Assembly: GCA_003138515.1 (NCBI GenBank)
Contig: PLGG01000062.1
Coordinates: 47,765-111,764, forward strand
Origin: Acidobacteriaceae bacterium
GTDB lineage: Bacteria > Acidobacteriota > Terriglobia > Terriglobales > Acidobacteriaceae
Reading direction: 5' to 3'
DNA: 64,000 nt
Shown here: piece after piece, positions 25,968 to 37,860 of the stretch
Numbering within the stretch: position 1 is the stretch's first letter
Layout: each line of letters starts with the position of its first letter
Notes under the pieces: generated by a model
Told to the model about the DNA's origin: nothing
The model's database searches: none
The model's input: only the letters and a program-made list of their open reading frames with translations
Position numbers and translations under genes: made by a program

Positions 25968-26936
25968 TCAGAAACATGCGATCGGTTGTTGTTTCCGGAC
26001 TTTACCGGGAAGGCTACGAAGCGCGAGAGTCTTGCTAACTCGGGGAATCAATATCATGCGCAAGTATTCTCGCGTGAGGATCGCGCGCAACCGGACCGCG
26101 ATGGCCGAGTCACAGGGGACCTGCAGGGAGCGGCAGCGGTCGATGGCTGACCTCAGGTCGCGCAGGAATGCCACGCAGGACGGGCAAGCCTCAATATGAC
26201 TGCGCATCTGTTCGCAGGTGAGCGGTTCCACCCTTCCGTCCAGGTATTCGGAAAGATTGCCGAACAGCTCTCTGCATTCATCGGGGCGTTGCCGGCCCTT
26301 GAGTCTGAGCTTCTTGGGCGTCTTTGCCAACACTTGGTTGTTCTTCGTGCGCTTCAATGAGTTATTCAGAACCAGGTTCATCTCCTTGCGCACGCTCAGA
26401 CGTGCACGATGAAGGCGAATCCGGACAGTTCCCTGCTTGAGGTCGAGAATCTGCGCAACCTGCTCGGTCGTTAACTCCTCCATATCATGAAGCACGAGAA
26501 CGATGCGCAGAGGCGCCGGGATGCGAAGAATTGCCTGATGCAACAGTTGGTGCTGCTCGGCATGGAGGAAATTGCCTTCGGGGCTCTCGCCCGCATCCTG
26601 CAGCAATCGTCCCAGCTCAGCCTCATCCGGCATCAATTCATCCAGTGAGAAGGTGTGGGCCGGAGCGTGAGACGGCTTGCGGCGCATGCGCCAGCAGCGG
26701 TTTCTGGTGACGGTATATAGCCAGACAGCAAGTTGCTGCGGCTCCTGGATTTTGGCCAGATGACCGAGCGATCGGGAAAGGACTTCCTGCATCGTGTCTT
26801 CCGCGTCTTCTCGATGCCCGCAGACCTTCATGCTGAAGGAATAGACCGTATTCTGCAGCAGGCCGATCGCCTCTTCGATGGCTTCAGGAGTATTTCGTTG
26901 CAGGAGTTCCGTGGCTCGGATCAGTTCAGGTCGCAT
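25968..26936 (-). CDS. ECF sigma factor with C-terminal zinc-finger (anti-sigma-like) domain
   Basis: The 322-residue protein has sigma region 2 (YSFSMKVCGHREDAEDTMQEV, residues 32-52) and region 4 (LRIVLVLHDMEELTTEQVAQIL, then GTVRIRLHRAR). A linker leads to a zf-HC2-like domain: CRELFGNLSEYLDGR, then CEQMRSHIEACPSC near residues 238-272. In most systems this zinc finger is on a separate anti-sigma protein. Here the two are in one chain, so activity may be self-controlled. The protein is longer than ordinary ECF factors (about 180-200 residues). It lies upstream of the leftward pump operon but is transcribed away from it. Confidence 0.85.
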   Translation of the reverse strand: MRPELIRATELLQRNTPEAIEEAIGLLQNTVYSFSMKVCGHREDAEDTMQEVLSRSLGHLAKIQEPQQLAVWLYTVTRNRCWRMRRKPSHAPAHTFSLDELMPDEAELGRLLQDAGESPEGNFLHAEQHQLLHQAILRIPAPLRIVLVLHDMEELTTEQVAQILDLKQGTVRIRLHRARLSVRKEMNLVLNNSLKRTKNNQVLAKTPKKLRLKGRQRPDECRELFGNLSEYLDGRVEPLTCEQMRSHIEACPSCVAFLRDLRSAIDRCRSLQVPCDSAIAVRLRAILTREYLRMILIPRVSKTLALRSLPGKVRKQQPIACF

Positions 26937-27033
26937 CGTATGGAGTCGTCGAGAGCAAGATCAGTATATTCGCCGGCGTGGAGGAATGTAGGTTGGTTTC
27001 CGAGTCCACCGCACTGGCCATGCTAAACAGGTC

Positions 27034-27282
27034 TCACTTCGGGCAGTGAGCCCCGGCATTGTCCACTCTCAAAGACGACTCAATCATCTTGAGACAGATC
27101 GGAGAGATCTTCTTCAGCCATGGCTTCTCGCTTGCGCTTTGCGGCCCCGAGCACAAAGCCATCCATGCTCGCAGGAGTGCCATTGCCAATTCCATCTCGG
27201 CTCCGGGATGCTGCGCTTCCAGCCGAAACATCTGGCGATAAACCTCATCCCGAATCCGTCTGCTTTGAAGACTGGCGCGCAT
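27034..27282 (-). CDS. Hypothetical protein after the YgaP-like gene
   Basis: The start MRASLQSRRIRDEV at 27282 gives about 82 residues, mostly helical, with ELAMALLRAWMALCSG. A longer start at 27303 would overlap the previous gene by 11 bp. I recognise no family. Same-strand position 10 bp behind the YgaP-like gene suggests it is the last gene of the pump operon. Confidence 0.45.
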   Translation of the reverse strand: MRASLQSRRIRDEVYRQMFRLEAQHPGAEMELAMALLRAWMALCSGPQSASEKPWLKKISPICLKMIESSLRVDNAGAHCPK

Positions 27283-27292
27283 AGCCGGCTCA

Positions 27293-27495
27293 CTACCTCG
27301 CACCGTAATCGGCGTCTCTCAATCCCATGGCTCGCAGGATAGCCATGCCTGGGCACCAATTGGTAAAGGCCGATTGCAAGAGGTTGAGGCCCACGAAAAC
27401 CGTCAGCCACAGCCAGTAGAGCGAGAAGTAATGAGCAAGGGCAAACGACAGGAGGACCATGACACCCGCCATCAGGCGCAAACCGCGTTCAACCG

Positions 27496-27499
<4 letters not shown>
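27293..27499 (-). CDS. YgaP-like (DUF2892) small membrane protein
   Basis: The ATG at 27499 gives 68 residues with two hydrophobic segments and the DUF2892 pattern: MTVERGLRLMAGVMVLLSF, then LNLLQSAFTNWCPGMAIL with the conserved CP. The start overlaps the RND gene stop in ATGA, so the two are translationally coupled. DUF2892 proteins often accompany pumps or sulphur-transferase domains, but their task is unknown. Confidence 0.8.
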
Positions 27500-30661
<3,162 letters not shown>

Positions 30662-30663
<2 letters not shown>

Positions 30664-30757
30664 CGACGCGGAGCTTCACTTGAAGAAAGCGGTTTCGCTG
30701 GCTCCCGATTCGTCCACTGCAAAGGACGCGCGGACAGCACTGCAAGGCTTGGGATAA
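30662..30757 (+). pseudogene. C-terminal fragment of a TPR protein
   Basis: The frame reads NDAELHLKKAVSLAPDS followed by about 15 residues and a TAA, the typical end of a tetratricopeptide-repeat protein (helix B of a repeat plus a short tail). The rest of the gene is missing, because its sequence runs directly into the reversed RND gene. TPR proteins often begin or sit within PEP-CTERM/exopolysaccharide loci, so this is probably the left scar of the captured exopolysaccharide cluster. Confidence 0.6.
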
Positions 30758-30867
30758 GGTTTCACCGCAGTTCAACAGAAAACGCGTTTAGAGCTTCTTT
30801 CAACATCGCATCCCGCCGCGAATTAGCCGTTCCGGCGGCGGCAACAAGGGACCCATAGTTACGCTGC

Positions 30868-32418
30868 ATGTCGAACACAAGAACAATAGCGAAGAACACC
30901 GGCTGGTACAGCGTTGAGAACATCGTCAGCGCGGTTGTCACCGTCATCACGTCCATCGCGATTGCGCGTACTCTCGGTCCTACGAAAACGGGATACATCA
31001 TCTACGTGGGCTACGTCGCCTCCGTTGTCGGCAACCTCGGCAGCTTTGGCATTCCTGCGGCGACCCGGAAATATATGGCCGAGTTCATCGGCATGGGCGA
31101 CAAGGGGACCGCGCGCCTGATCTTCTTCCGCACTTTGGCGCTTCAGGCCGGACTCGCTTCTCTGGCCACGCTCGCCATCATTGTCTGGGTATTTCAGGAT
31201 GCAAACGCGCAATTCAGGCTGGCCGCTGTCCTCATCGCCCTTAGCATCTGGCCCTCGATGGTTAACTACGTCCCGGCGCAGGCCAACGGCGCGACCGAAA
31301 ACCTCGCCACAAACGTGCCGGGATCGATCGTCTCCGCCTTCGTCTATCTCTTCACGATTCTGGCAACTGTGATCTTTCACTGGGGCGTTACGGGGATTGG
31401 CGCTGCGCTGTTCCTCATGCGCAGCGCCGACTTTCTGGTTCGTTTCTTCCCTACGATGAGGCGCATCGCCGCATGGAACACGACACATGTGCTTCCCAAT
31501 GGGCTACGGAAACGCATGGTCGGCTACGCGTGGCAGAGTGTCGCCACTATGTTACTGGCGTTGATCGTTTGGGAGAGATGCGAAGTCCTGCTTTTGAAAA
31601 GCCTATGCGCCGACATCCGGCAGGTGGCGTTCTATTCGATCGCTTTTACCTTCGGGAACTATCTGCTTCTCAGCTCGACCATCTTCGGGGCCGCTGCCAG
31701 TACTACAATTTTTGTTCAGCTTGGGCGCGATAAATCCAGGATGCCGCAACTTATGGCTTCTTCGTTCCGATATCTCGTCCTCACATCCATTCCGCTCCAT
31801 TTCATCGCCGTAGCCCTCGCCGCTCCGGCGCTGCTCCTCCTCTATGGCACCCGGTACGCGGGCGCGGCCATGGTCGTTACCATTGCCCCGCTGCTCTGCA
31901 TGCCCAAGGCATTTCTCGCGCCCATCCAAAGCCTTCTGCAAAGCGCCGAGCGCCAGAGCTATGTCATCCTAGCGACGGTTCTTGCCGGTATCGTCGATAT
32001 CGGCGTAGCTTGGACGCTCATTCCAGTGCATGGAGCTGTGGGCGCTTGCATCGGCAGTGGAGCGGCGCAGATCACGGCGGTGGGAATCATGTGGGCCATC
32101 GGTATCTATCTCTACAAGGTGCAACTGCCGTGGGTGTTCCTCGCGAAGGTCGCGTCTATTAGTACGTTGGCAGCATTGAGTGCGCATTTCATCGCTGTGG
32201 GGTTGGCTCCATTGTGGGGAATTATGTTTGGCGGAAGCGCATCGCTGGTCATCCTCTTCGGGCTTTTCTATCTATTGCGTGTGCTGGAACCGGAGGACCA
32301 GGCCCGCTTTAACCTTCTTACCCGCTCGATGCCAAAATCAATTGGCAGACCAGTGGAGAACGTCATTTCGCTTATGGTTCGGCCGCGTCTCGCAGCCGTA
32401 ACTCCGACCAACGTGTGA
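30868..32418 (+). CDS. Polysaccharide flippase (Wzx/MATE-like, oligosaccharide exporter)
   Basis: The 516 residues form 12-14 hydrophobic helices in the order of polysaccharide biosynthesis flippases, beginning NTGWYSVENIVSAVVTVITS and ARTLGPTKTGYIIYVGYV, the common Wzx start. It would move lipid-linked repeat units across the inner membrane. It opens the exopolysaccharide module and is followed by four further genes on the same strand. Confidence 0.88.
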   Translation: MSNTRTIAKNTGWYSVENIVSAVVTVITSIAIARTLGPTKTGYIIYVGYVASVVGNLGSFGIPAATRKYMAEFIGMGDKGTARLIFFRTLALQAGLASLATLAIIVWVFQDANAQFRLAAVLIALSIWPSMVNYVPAQANGATENLATNVPGSIVSAFVYLFTILATVIFHWGVTGIGAALFLMRSADFLVRFFPTMRRIAAWNTTHVLPNGLRKRMVGYAWQSVATMLLALIVWERCEVLLLKSLCADIRQVAFYSIAFTFGNYLLLSSTIFGAAASTTIFVQLGRDKSRMPQLMASSFRYLVLTSIPLHFIAVALAAPALLLLYGTRYAGAAMVVTIAPLLCMPKAFLAPIQSLLQSAERQSYVILATVLAGIVDIGVAWTLIPVHGAVGACIGSGAAQITAVGIMWAIGIYLYKVQLPWVFLAKVASISTLAALSAHFIAVGLAPLWGIMFGGSASLVILFGLFYLLRVLEPEDQARFNLLTRSMPKSIGRPVENVISLMVRPRLAAVTPTNV

Positions 32419-32428
32419 GGGGATCAGT

Positions 32429-33520
32429 ATGCATGAAACAAGCCCGGTTATCCGGTCGAAAAAACAAATGAAACTGCCCCGACACGCTGAAATCTGGTTG
32501 ATGCCGCATCTGAAGGACCGCCTGCGCAAGGCCTTGCGGACCGCGAGACCGAAGCGTGTTTGGGTCGCGATCACCGATCATTACGAGCCGCTTGGTATGA
32601 ACGCATCCGTTGAAGCCGCGCTTGGCCGGGTCGCGAAGTGGCGAGACAGGTGGCCGCGCATTGCCGATGACGCTCCAAGGGACGCTGCGGGACAGCGTCC
32701 CCAGTATAGTTTCTTTTATCCGCAGGAAGAGTACCGGCGAGATCTGCTCGACGGCATCGCCGAAATGGTGCGTCTCGGCGTCGGCGATGTGGAGGTGCAT
32801 CTCCACCACGACAATGAGGAGCGCGAATCCTTTATTCAAAAGATCACCGAGTACTGTCATCGCCTCAAGGACGACCACGGATTACTTCGAGAACAGGATG
32901 GCCGCACCGTCTTTGGCTTCATTCACGGCAACTGGGCTCTCGATAACTCGCTTCCAAATGGCAAGTGGTGTGGCCTCAACGGCGAAATAGCCCTGCTTCG
33001 CGATCTCGGCTGCTACGCCGATTTCACCATGCCGTCACTGCCATCGGCGACACAAGGACGCGTGGTCAACCAGATCTATTGGTGTACGAACCATACTGAC
33101 TGCCGGCCAAGGTCGTTCGATCGCGGAGTCGAAGCTACGGTTGGAGGCGGCCGGCAGGGCGACCTGCTCATGATCACAGGTCCACTTGGCGTGCGCTTTG
33201 GAGAACGTGCATTGCCGCGGATCGAATCAGGAGAGGTCGCCGGCTACGATCTGCCGACACCTTCGCGCGTGCGGCGGTGGTTCGATCTGGCGCCCACCAT
33301 CGGCGACGATCTCTTTCTCAAGCTCTACACTCACGGTGCAGCGGAAAGAAATCTCGAGCCGCTGCTTGGAGGGTCTCTCAGCAACCTCTTCCACTGGATT
33401 GTGGAAGAAGCGGATCGCCGAGGAGTGGAGATTCATTGGGCCTCGGCATGGCAGATGTACCAGGCTATAGATTCGCTGATTCAGCCAGCAGGCGCGGCAA
33501 AGGACCGGGGGGTAGCGTGA
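32429..33520 (+). CDS. Polysaccharide deacetylase-like protein
   Basis: The 363 residues look like a (beta/alpha) barrel of the polysaccharide-deacetylase type: VWVAITDHYEPLGM near residue 45, GVGDVEVHLHHDNEERESF near 110 and FIHGNWALDNSLPNG near 155. This protein class is found in exopolysaccharide loci. The metal site is inferred from the DH and HLHHD motifs. A GAGGGG site precedes the ATG. The stop overlaps the next gene. Confidence 0.7.
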   Translation: MHETSPVIRSKKQMKLPRHAEIWLMPHLKDRLRKALRTARPKRVWVAITDHYEPLGMNASVEAALGRVAKWRDRWPRIADDAPRDAAGQRPQYSFFYPQEEYRRDLLDGIAEMVRLGVGDVEVHLHHDNEERESFIQKITEYCHRLKDDHGLLREQDGRTVFGFIHGNWALDNSLPNGKWCGLNGEIALLRDLGCYADFTMPSLPSATQGRVVNQIYWCTNHTDCRPRSFDRGVEATVGGGRQGDLLMITGPLGVRFGERALPRIESGEVAGYDLPTPSRVRRWFDLAPTIGDDLFLKLYTHGAAERNLEPLLGGSLSNLFHWIVEEADRRGVEIHWASAWQMYQAIDSLIQPAGAAKDRGVA

Positions 33521-34848
33521 TGTTGCTGCAATACTTCGGTTTTCAACAGGATCCATTCGGGGCCACTCCTGACCCGCGATGCTTGTATCTCAGCGGGACG
33601 CATCGCGAGGCATTGGCGTCGCTCGAGTACGGCTTCCTGAGTAATCGTGGTTTTACCGCTATCATTGCTCCTCCGGGAATGGGGAAAACGACCTTATTAT
33701 GTCGTTTTCTAGAAAACGCCCGCGGGACTGCACGCACGGTATTCCTCTTCGATATCGATGCCGAGTGTGCGCCGCGTGAGTTTGTCGCTTACATTCTGCG
33801 CGACATCGGCATCACCCCTGCACAGACTAGTTCCGAAATGCACGAACAATTAACTGACGCTCTGGTTAAGGAGAATCGAGCGGGGCGGAAATTCGTGGTC
33901 GTGATTGACGAGGCGCAGAATCTGTCGGATGCCGTGCTGGAAAGAGTTCGCCTGCTCACCAACTTCGAGACATCGCGGGGCAAGCTTATGCAAGTTGTCC
34001 TCTCAGGGCAGCCGCAGTTGTCCGACAGGCTGCTTAAGGATTCGTTGGTCCAGCTTCGACAGCGCATATCGACGATCTGCCGCCTCAAGCCGCTCTCGAC
34101 CGAGGAAACTGTCGCGTACATCGATTACCGGTTGAAAGTGGCGGGCTATGATGGCGAGCCGCTGTTTACAGGCGATGCGCTCAAGCTAATTGCTGAGGCC
34201 GGCGCGGGCACTCCTCGGATCATCAATAATCTGTGCTTTAACGCCTTGTCCATATGCTTCGCGTTGAATAGCAAGCAAGTGGACGCCAGCATGGTCAGTG
34301 AAGCGATCGCAGACCGGCAATTGATTCCGCATTCAGGTGAGGCCGTTGCGCCCACCGGCGAGGTTGCAGCGGAAGCGCGTGGTGAACCTAAACAACGAAA
34401 GCGGACTAAGCGCGTGCTGAAGTTCTGGATTCCAGCCGCCGCGATGCTGCTTGTCCTGTGTGCGTTGGGCGTTGTGTGGTTCAGCGGGTCTTGGGTCCCA
34501 TGGTCACACGCAGCGGCCGAGGACCGGACCTCGGACCTGAAGTCTCGGCCAGAATCTGTCCCTGCGCCTGCTGCGCCAGAAACCGGGGAAACTAGGGCTC
34601 CTGAAACCGCTCCAAACAGTGCGCCATTCGCAATCACGGTCAAACCTGATCAAACACTTCAAGATATCTCTGAGCAATACCTGGGAAGCTTCGATATTCA
34701 GCGCCTACATCAAATCCAGGCGCTCAACCCGAAACTGACCGATCCGGACCACATTGAGGCTGGGCAGAAAATCTGGCTTCCGGGGCCGCCATCTGCACCC
34801 TTAGAAAAGAGCGCGACGCGTCAAACCGGCAAGAGGAGTACTCCATGA
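33520..34848 (+). CDS. ExeA-like AAA ATPase of the PEP-CTERM locus, with C-terminal LysM-like domain
   Basis: The 442-residue protein matches the putative secretion ATPase found in PEP-CTERM/exopolysaccharide loci. It starts MLLQYFGFQQDPFGATPDP, has Walker A APPGMGKTT near residues 50-58, Walker B VVVIDEAQNL, and VLSGQPQL. A membrane helix lies near residues 302-324, followed by a Pro/Glu-rich linker. The last 60 residues (VKPDQTLQDISEQYLGS) are LysM-like and may touch peptidoglycan or the polymer. The ATG overlaps the upstream TGA; GTG at 33517 is possible. Confidence 0.88.
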   Translation: MLLQYFGFQQDPFGATPDPRCLYLSGTHREALASLEYGFLSNRGFTAIIAPPGMGKTTLLCRFLENARGTARTVFLFDIDAECAPREFVAYILRDIGITPAQTSSEMHEQLTDALVKENRAGRKFVVVIDEAQNLSDAVLERVRLLTNFETSRGKLMQVVLSGQPQLSDRLLKDSLVQLRQRISTICRLKPLSTEETVAYIDYRLKVAGYDGEPLFTGDALKLIAEAGAGTPRIINNLCFNALSICFALNSKQVDASMVSEAIADRQLIPHSGEAVAPTGEVAAEARGEPKQRKRTKRVLKFWIPAAAMLLVLCALGVVWFSGSWVPWSHAAAEDRTSDLKSRPESVPAPAAPETGETRAPETAPNSAPFAITVKPDQTLQDISEQYLGSFDIQRLHQIQALNPKLTDPDHIEAGQKIWLPGPPSAPLEKSATRQTGKRSTP

Positions 34849-35048
34849 GCCGTAACTTCGAATTGATGACGCAGCTTGGACTTCATGTGGGCGTAACAGA
34901 TAAACCCAAACCAGATGCGACTCATTGTGAAGGCGCGTCGGATGTTGTCCCGACCCCCAACGGCGATGCTGGCAATGCCGGTGAAGAGGAAATGGCGCGC
35001 TTCATTCTTGAGATGTTTCCGTGCGGTGGAAGTGGGCCGAAGAAATGA
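34845..35048 (+). CDS. Small protein, possibly the N-terminal stub of a CpsD-like kinase
   Basis: The 67-residue frame overlaps the ATPase stop in ATGA. MSRNFELMTQLGLHVGVTDKP resembles the start of CpsD/CapB-type tyrosine kinases of exopolysaccharide loci, but the frame stops long before any Walker motif. It may be the remaining end of a deleted kinase gene, or a genuine small protein. A 41-codon frame follows with the same 4-bp overlap. Confidence 0.45.
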   Translation: MSRNFELMTQLGLHVGVTDKPKPDATHCEGASDVVPTPNGDAGNAGEEEMARFILEMFPCGGSGPKK

Positions 35049-35170
35049 CACTTAAAGTTCTGCGTAAAACGGACTGGCTCCGGCGGAATCTCCAGGCTGG
35101 CGATGAGACGAATCGAGTCCGCAAGGCCGATTCCGCTCCGTTGGGCTGCTTCGCGTGGGTTATCCGATGA
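35045..35170 (+). CDS. 41-residue open frame coupled to both neighbours
   Basis: ATG at 35045 overlaps the preceding TGA, and its own TGA overlaps the next ATG at 35167. The peptide begins MTLKVLRKTDWLRRN and is basic, without a known domain. The double ATGA overlap argues for translation, but it could be a remnant formed by deletion within a longer gene. Confidence 0.35.
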   Translation: MTLKVLRKTDWLRRNLQAGDETNRVRKADSAPLGCFAWVIR

Positions 35171-36537
35171 AACCCCTTCACGTTCTGCTGGTCACCTATC
35201 ATTTTCCACCGGTCGGTGGCGTAGGCGTGTTGCGCGCCACCAGCCTCGCACGCTATTTCCCCGCCGAAGGAATCCGACTTGACGTGCTGACCGCGCGCAA
35301 CCCATCCGCAGTGGGCTCCGACCCCTCACTCCTCAAGGAGATCCCAGCCGAAGTCACCATTCACCGAAGTGTCACGCTCGATCTTCCTTTTGGCATCAAG
35401 AAGGGAATCAAGAGGCTGATCAGCGGAGCAAAGGCTCCGGCTGGCAAAGCCGCCGTACCTGCCGCCGGCAAGTCGACACTTATCAGGAGAGCTCTAGAGG
35501 AGGTTCTGCTGCCCGACCCACAGGTGACATGGCTTCCGATACTCACGCGCGCCACTCGTCGCCTTGTCAGAAAACGCAGTATTGATCTCGTTCTCATTAC
35601 GGCGCCGCCATTTTCCACCCTCCTCCTCGTGGAGAAACTCCGCAAAGAGTTTCCCGGGTTGGCTATCCTGGTCGACTTCCGTGATGAATGGCTCACGACC
35701 GCCATTGACCTCGTCGGCTTTAGTCGCACTGAGCGCGCCCGAAGGGTCGCTCGCAATACCGAAGCAAGTGCCGTGGCAAACGCCACCGCAGTGGTTGCAG
35801 TTTCTGAGGCAGCGCGCTGCGAGATTCGTTCCCGATATCCGCAGGAACCTGAGAGCAAGTTCCTCCTCATTCCGAACGGATTCGACGCAACCAGGCTGTG
35901 CAGCTCAGCGCCTTCGCCGGAGCCCCGGCTCGGCGGTAGGATCGTCGTCACCCACATCGGTTCGGTCTACGCCTCAACCGAGCCAACAACGCTGGTGCAA
36001 GCCGTGCAATCGCTGCCGCCTGAGGTCAAGTCGCGATTCAAACTCCGCTTTATCGGCCACATCGAGGAGCCGCGCTTCCGCGATTCCTTGCTGCAACTCG
36101 GCGAGATGGTCGAGCTGAAGGGCTTTCTGCCGCAACATGAGGCTCTGGCGGCAATGAACGAGACTGATTACGTCCTTCTGGTCCAGCATGGTCACCTCAA
36201 CGTTGCCGCCAAGTTTTACGATTATGTCGGGGGGGGTAAACCCGTCCTTGCGACCATCCATCCTGAGGGTCCGGAGCGCGGCTTGCTCGAGGAACTGCGT
36301 GCCGGGTGGTGGGCGGGCAGTCGCGACGTTGAAGGCATCCGCCAGCTTTTCCTAGACGCCGCGGCCCGTGGAGATTCGCTATTGACCGAGTTTCAACCGG
36401 ACAAAGAGAAGATCGCGCAATACGAGCGCAAGCCTCTCGCGCAGCGTTACGCCGCGCTCCTGCACTCCATAGCCGGCACACAGCGAGCGGAAAGTTCACA
36501 AGAGTCGCCCGCCCAATTTGCTGGAAAAGGGGAGTAA
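35167..36537 (+). CDS. Glycosyltransferase (GT4-like) of the exopolysaccharide module
   Basis: The 456-residue protein starts HVLLVTYHFPPVGGVGVLRA, the N-terminal signature of GT4 transferases that act on lipid-linked sugars. A C-terminal sugar-nucleotide domain follows (FLLIPNGFDATRLC, then VVTHIGSVYA near residue 260). A GTG start at 35155 with four extra residues is possible. It lies 2 bp from the next glycosyltransferase, so both probably act on the same polymer. Confidence 0.85.
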   Translation: MKPLHVLLVTYHFPPVGGVGVLRATSLARYFPAEGIRLDVLTARNPSAVGSDPSLLKEIPAEVTIHRSVTLDLPFGIKKGIKRLISGAKAPAGKAAVPAAGKSTLIRRALEEVLLPDPQVTWLPILTRATRRLVRKRSIDLVLITAPPFSTLLLVEKLRKEFPGLAILVDFRDEWLTTAIDLVGFSRTERARRVARNTEASAVANATAVVAVSEAARCEIRSRYPQEPESKFLLIPNGFDATRLCSSAPSPEPRLGGRIVVTHIGSVYASTEPTTLVQAVQSLPPEVKSRFKLRFIGHIEEPRFRDSLLQLGEMVELKGFLPQHEALAAMNETDYVLLVQHGHLNVAAKFYDYVGGGKPVLATIHPEGPERGLLEELRAGWWAGSRDVEGIRQLFLDAAARGDSLLTEFQPDKEKIAQYERKPLAQRYAALLHSIAGTQRAESSQESPAQFAGKGE

Positions 36538-36539
36538 AC

Positions 36540-37709
36540 GTGCTCAAGATCGCGGTCGTCACCCGATACTTTCCCAGCTCGGCGGACCCTTGGCAGGGCC
36601 GGTCTGCCTATCAGACGCTGCGTGTCCTGGCTCGCGAGGCCGATGTGCAGGTCTTTTACCCCAACGCCAAGTACCCATCCTGGCTCAAGCCACGGAGCCG
36701 GATTTACGACAAACTCGACGCTTCCTATCGCCCGCTTGATGTGAAGGTGAACTACTACGATTTTCCTGCTCTGCCGCTGATCTCCCGGCCGCTGAATGGA
36801 TGGATGGCTGCCCGTGTGCTCCTGCCTCATATCCGCAACTTTGCGCCCGATATCATTTTCAGCTTCTTTCTTTACCCGGAAAGTTATGCCGCTCTCAAAA
36901 TCGGTAAAGTCCTCGCTGTTCCGGTCGTGGCCAGGAGCATGGGCTCCGATATCAACAGGATCGGCGATCCCATTTCCGCCTTGCACTCGCGCACTGTTTT
37001 GCGGGAGGCAGATTTTCTGGTCACGGTGAGTACCGACCTGCGTAGGAAAGCACTGGCCATGGGCGCCTTGCCGGAGAGGACCCGCACGATTGTCAATGGC
37101 TGCGATCTCGATGTCTTCCATGTCATGGACCGACTTGTGGCCAGGCAAAAGTTGCGCATCGATCCGGCAGCGGAGGCCGTCGTTTATATCGGGCGCATGG
37201 ACGTCAAGAAAGGTCTACGTGAATTGGTCGAAGCGGCTGTGGCGCTGCATCCCCAGCGGCCTGGCCTGCGGGTGTACCTGGTCGGCGAAGGCCCGGACAG
37301 GACAATTATCCAACGCGCAATTGATACGAAAAATGCAGCCGGATACGTTTATGCGCTGCCCGGTTGTCCATTCGACGAGGTTGCAGTCTGGATGGCGGCA
37401 GCCGATGTGGTCACCTTGCCGAGTTATATGGAAGGTTGTCCCAATGTCATTCTGGAGGCGCTCGCTTCCGGCCGCCCTGTCGTGGCTACAAACGTCGGTG
37501 GCATCCCCGAGATCATGAGCGGAGAGTGCGGACAATTGGTCCCCCCTCGAGACTTCATGGCGTTGGCGCAAGGCCTGGCATCGGTCCTCGACAGAACGTG
37601 GGACTCCGCCGCCATCTCCGCGCAATGGGGCCGAAGCTGGGAAGCCGTCGAGAAAGAGTTGCTTTCCATATTCGAATCCCTTGTGCCAGCCACCACGATA
37701 AGTAAGTAA
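36540..37709 (+). CDS. Glycosyltransferase family 4 protein
   Basis: The 389 residues, with a GTG start, match GT4 throughout: KIAVVTRYFPSSADPWQGRS at the N-terminus, VVYIGRMDVKKGLRELVEA in the middle, and the donor-site block MEGCPNVILEALASGRPVVA near residue 300. It is the last gene of the co-directional exopolysaccharide set. Confidence 0.93.
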   Translation: MLKIAVVTRYFPSSADPWQGRSAYQTLRVLAREADVQVFYPNAKYPSWLKPRSRIYDKLDASYRPLDVKVNYYDFPALPLISRPLNGWMAARVLLPHIRNFAPDIIFSFFLYPESYAALKIGKVLAVPVVARSMGSDINRIGDPISALHSRTVLREADFLVTVSTDLRRKALAMGALPERTRTIVNGCDLDVFHVMDRLVARQKLRIDPAAEAVVYIGRMDVKKGLRELVEAAVALHPQRPGLRVYLVGEGPDRTIIQRAIDTKNAAGYVYALPGCPFDEVAVWMAAADVVTLPSYMEGCPNVILEALASGRPVVATNVGGIPEIMSGECGQLVPPRDFMALAQGLASVLDRTWDSAAISAQWGRSWEAVEKELLSIFESLVPATTISK

Positions 37710-37787
37710 CTTACCTTTGCTGCGCAATTTATTGCATATTACCCAAAAAAGATTGGGACAAGTCGTGTCTCATCAGTGGGTTTGGAA

Positions 37788-37803
37788 TGGCCCCTGACGT
37801 GCG
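37788..37803 (+). promoter_or_regulatory. Putative sigma-54 promoter before the PEP-CTERM gene
   Basis: TGGCCCCTGACGTGCG has the GG and GC dinucleotides 12 bp apart as in -24/-12 promoters, with TGGC intact and TGC at -12. The GTG start lies about 58 bp downstream. The match to TGGCACG-N4-TTGC is moderate. Support comes from the sigma-54 activator gene next door and from the known sigma-54 control of PEP-CTERM genes in other bacteria. Confidence 0.5.
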
Positions 37804-37860
37804 AGTGGATGACCAAGGGCAGCTATGCCCCCATCGATCCAACCGATCGTGGAGACTTCC

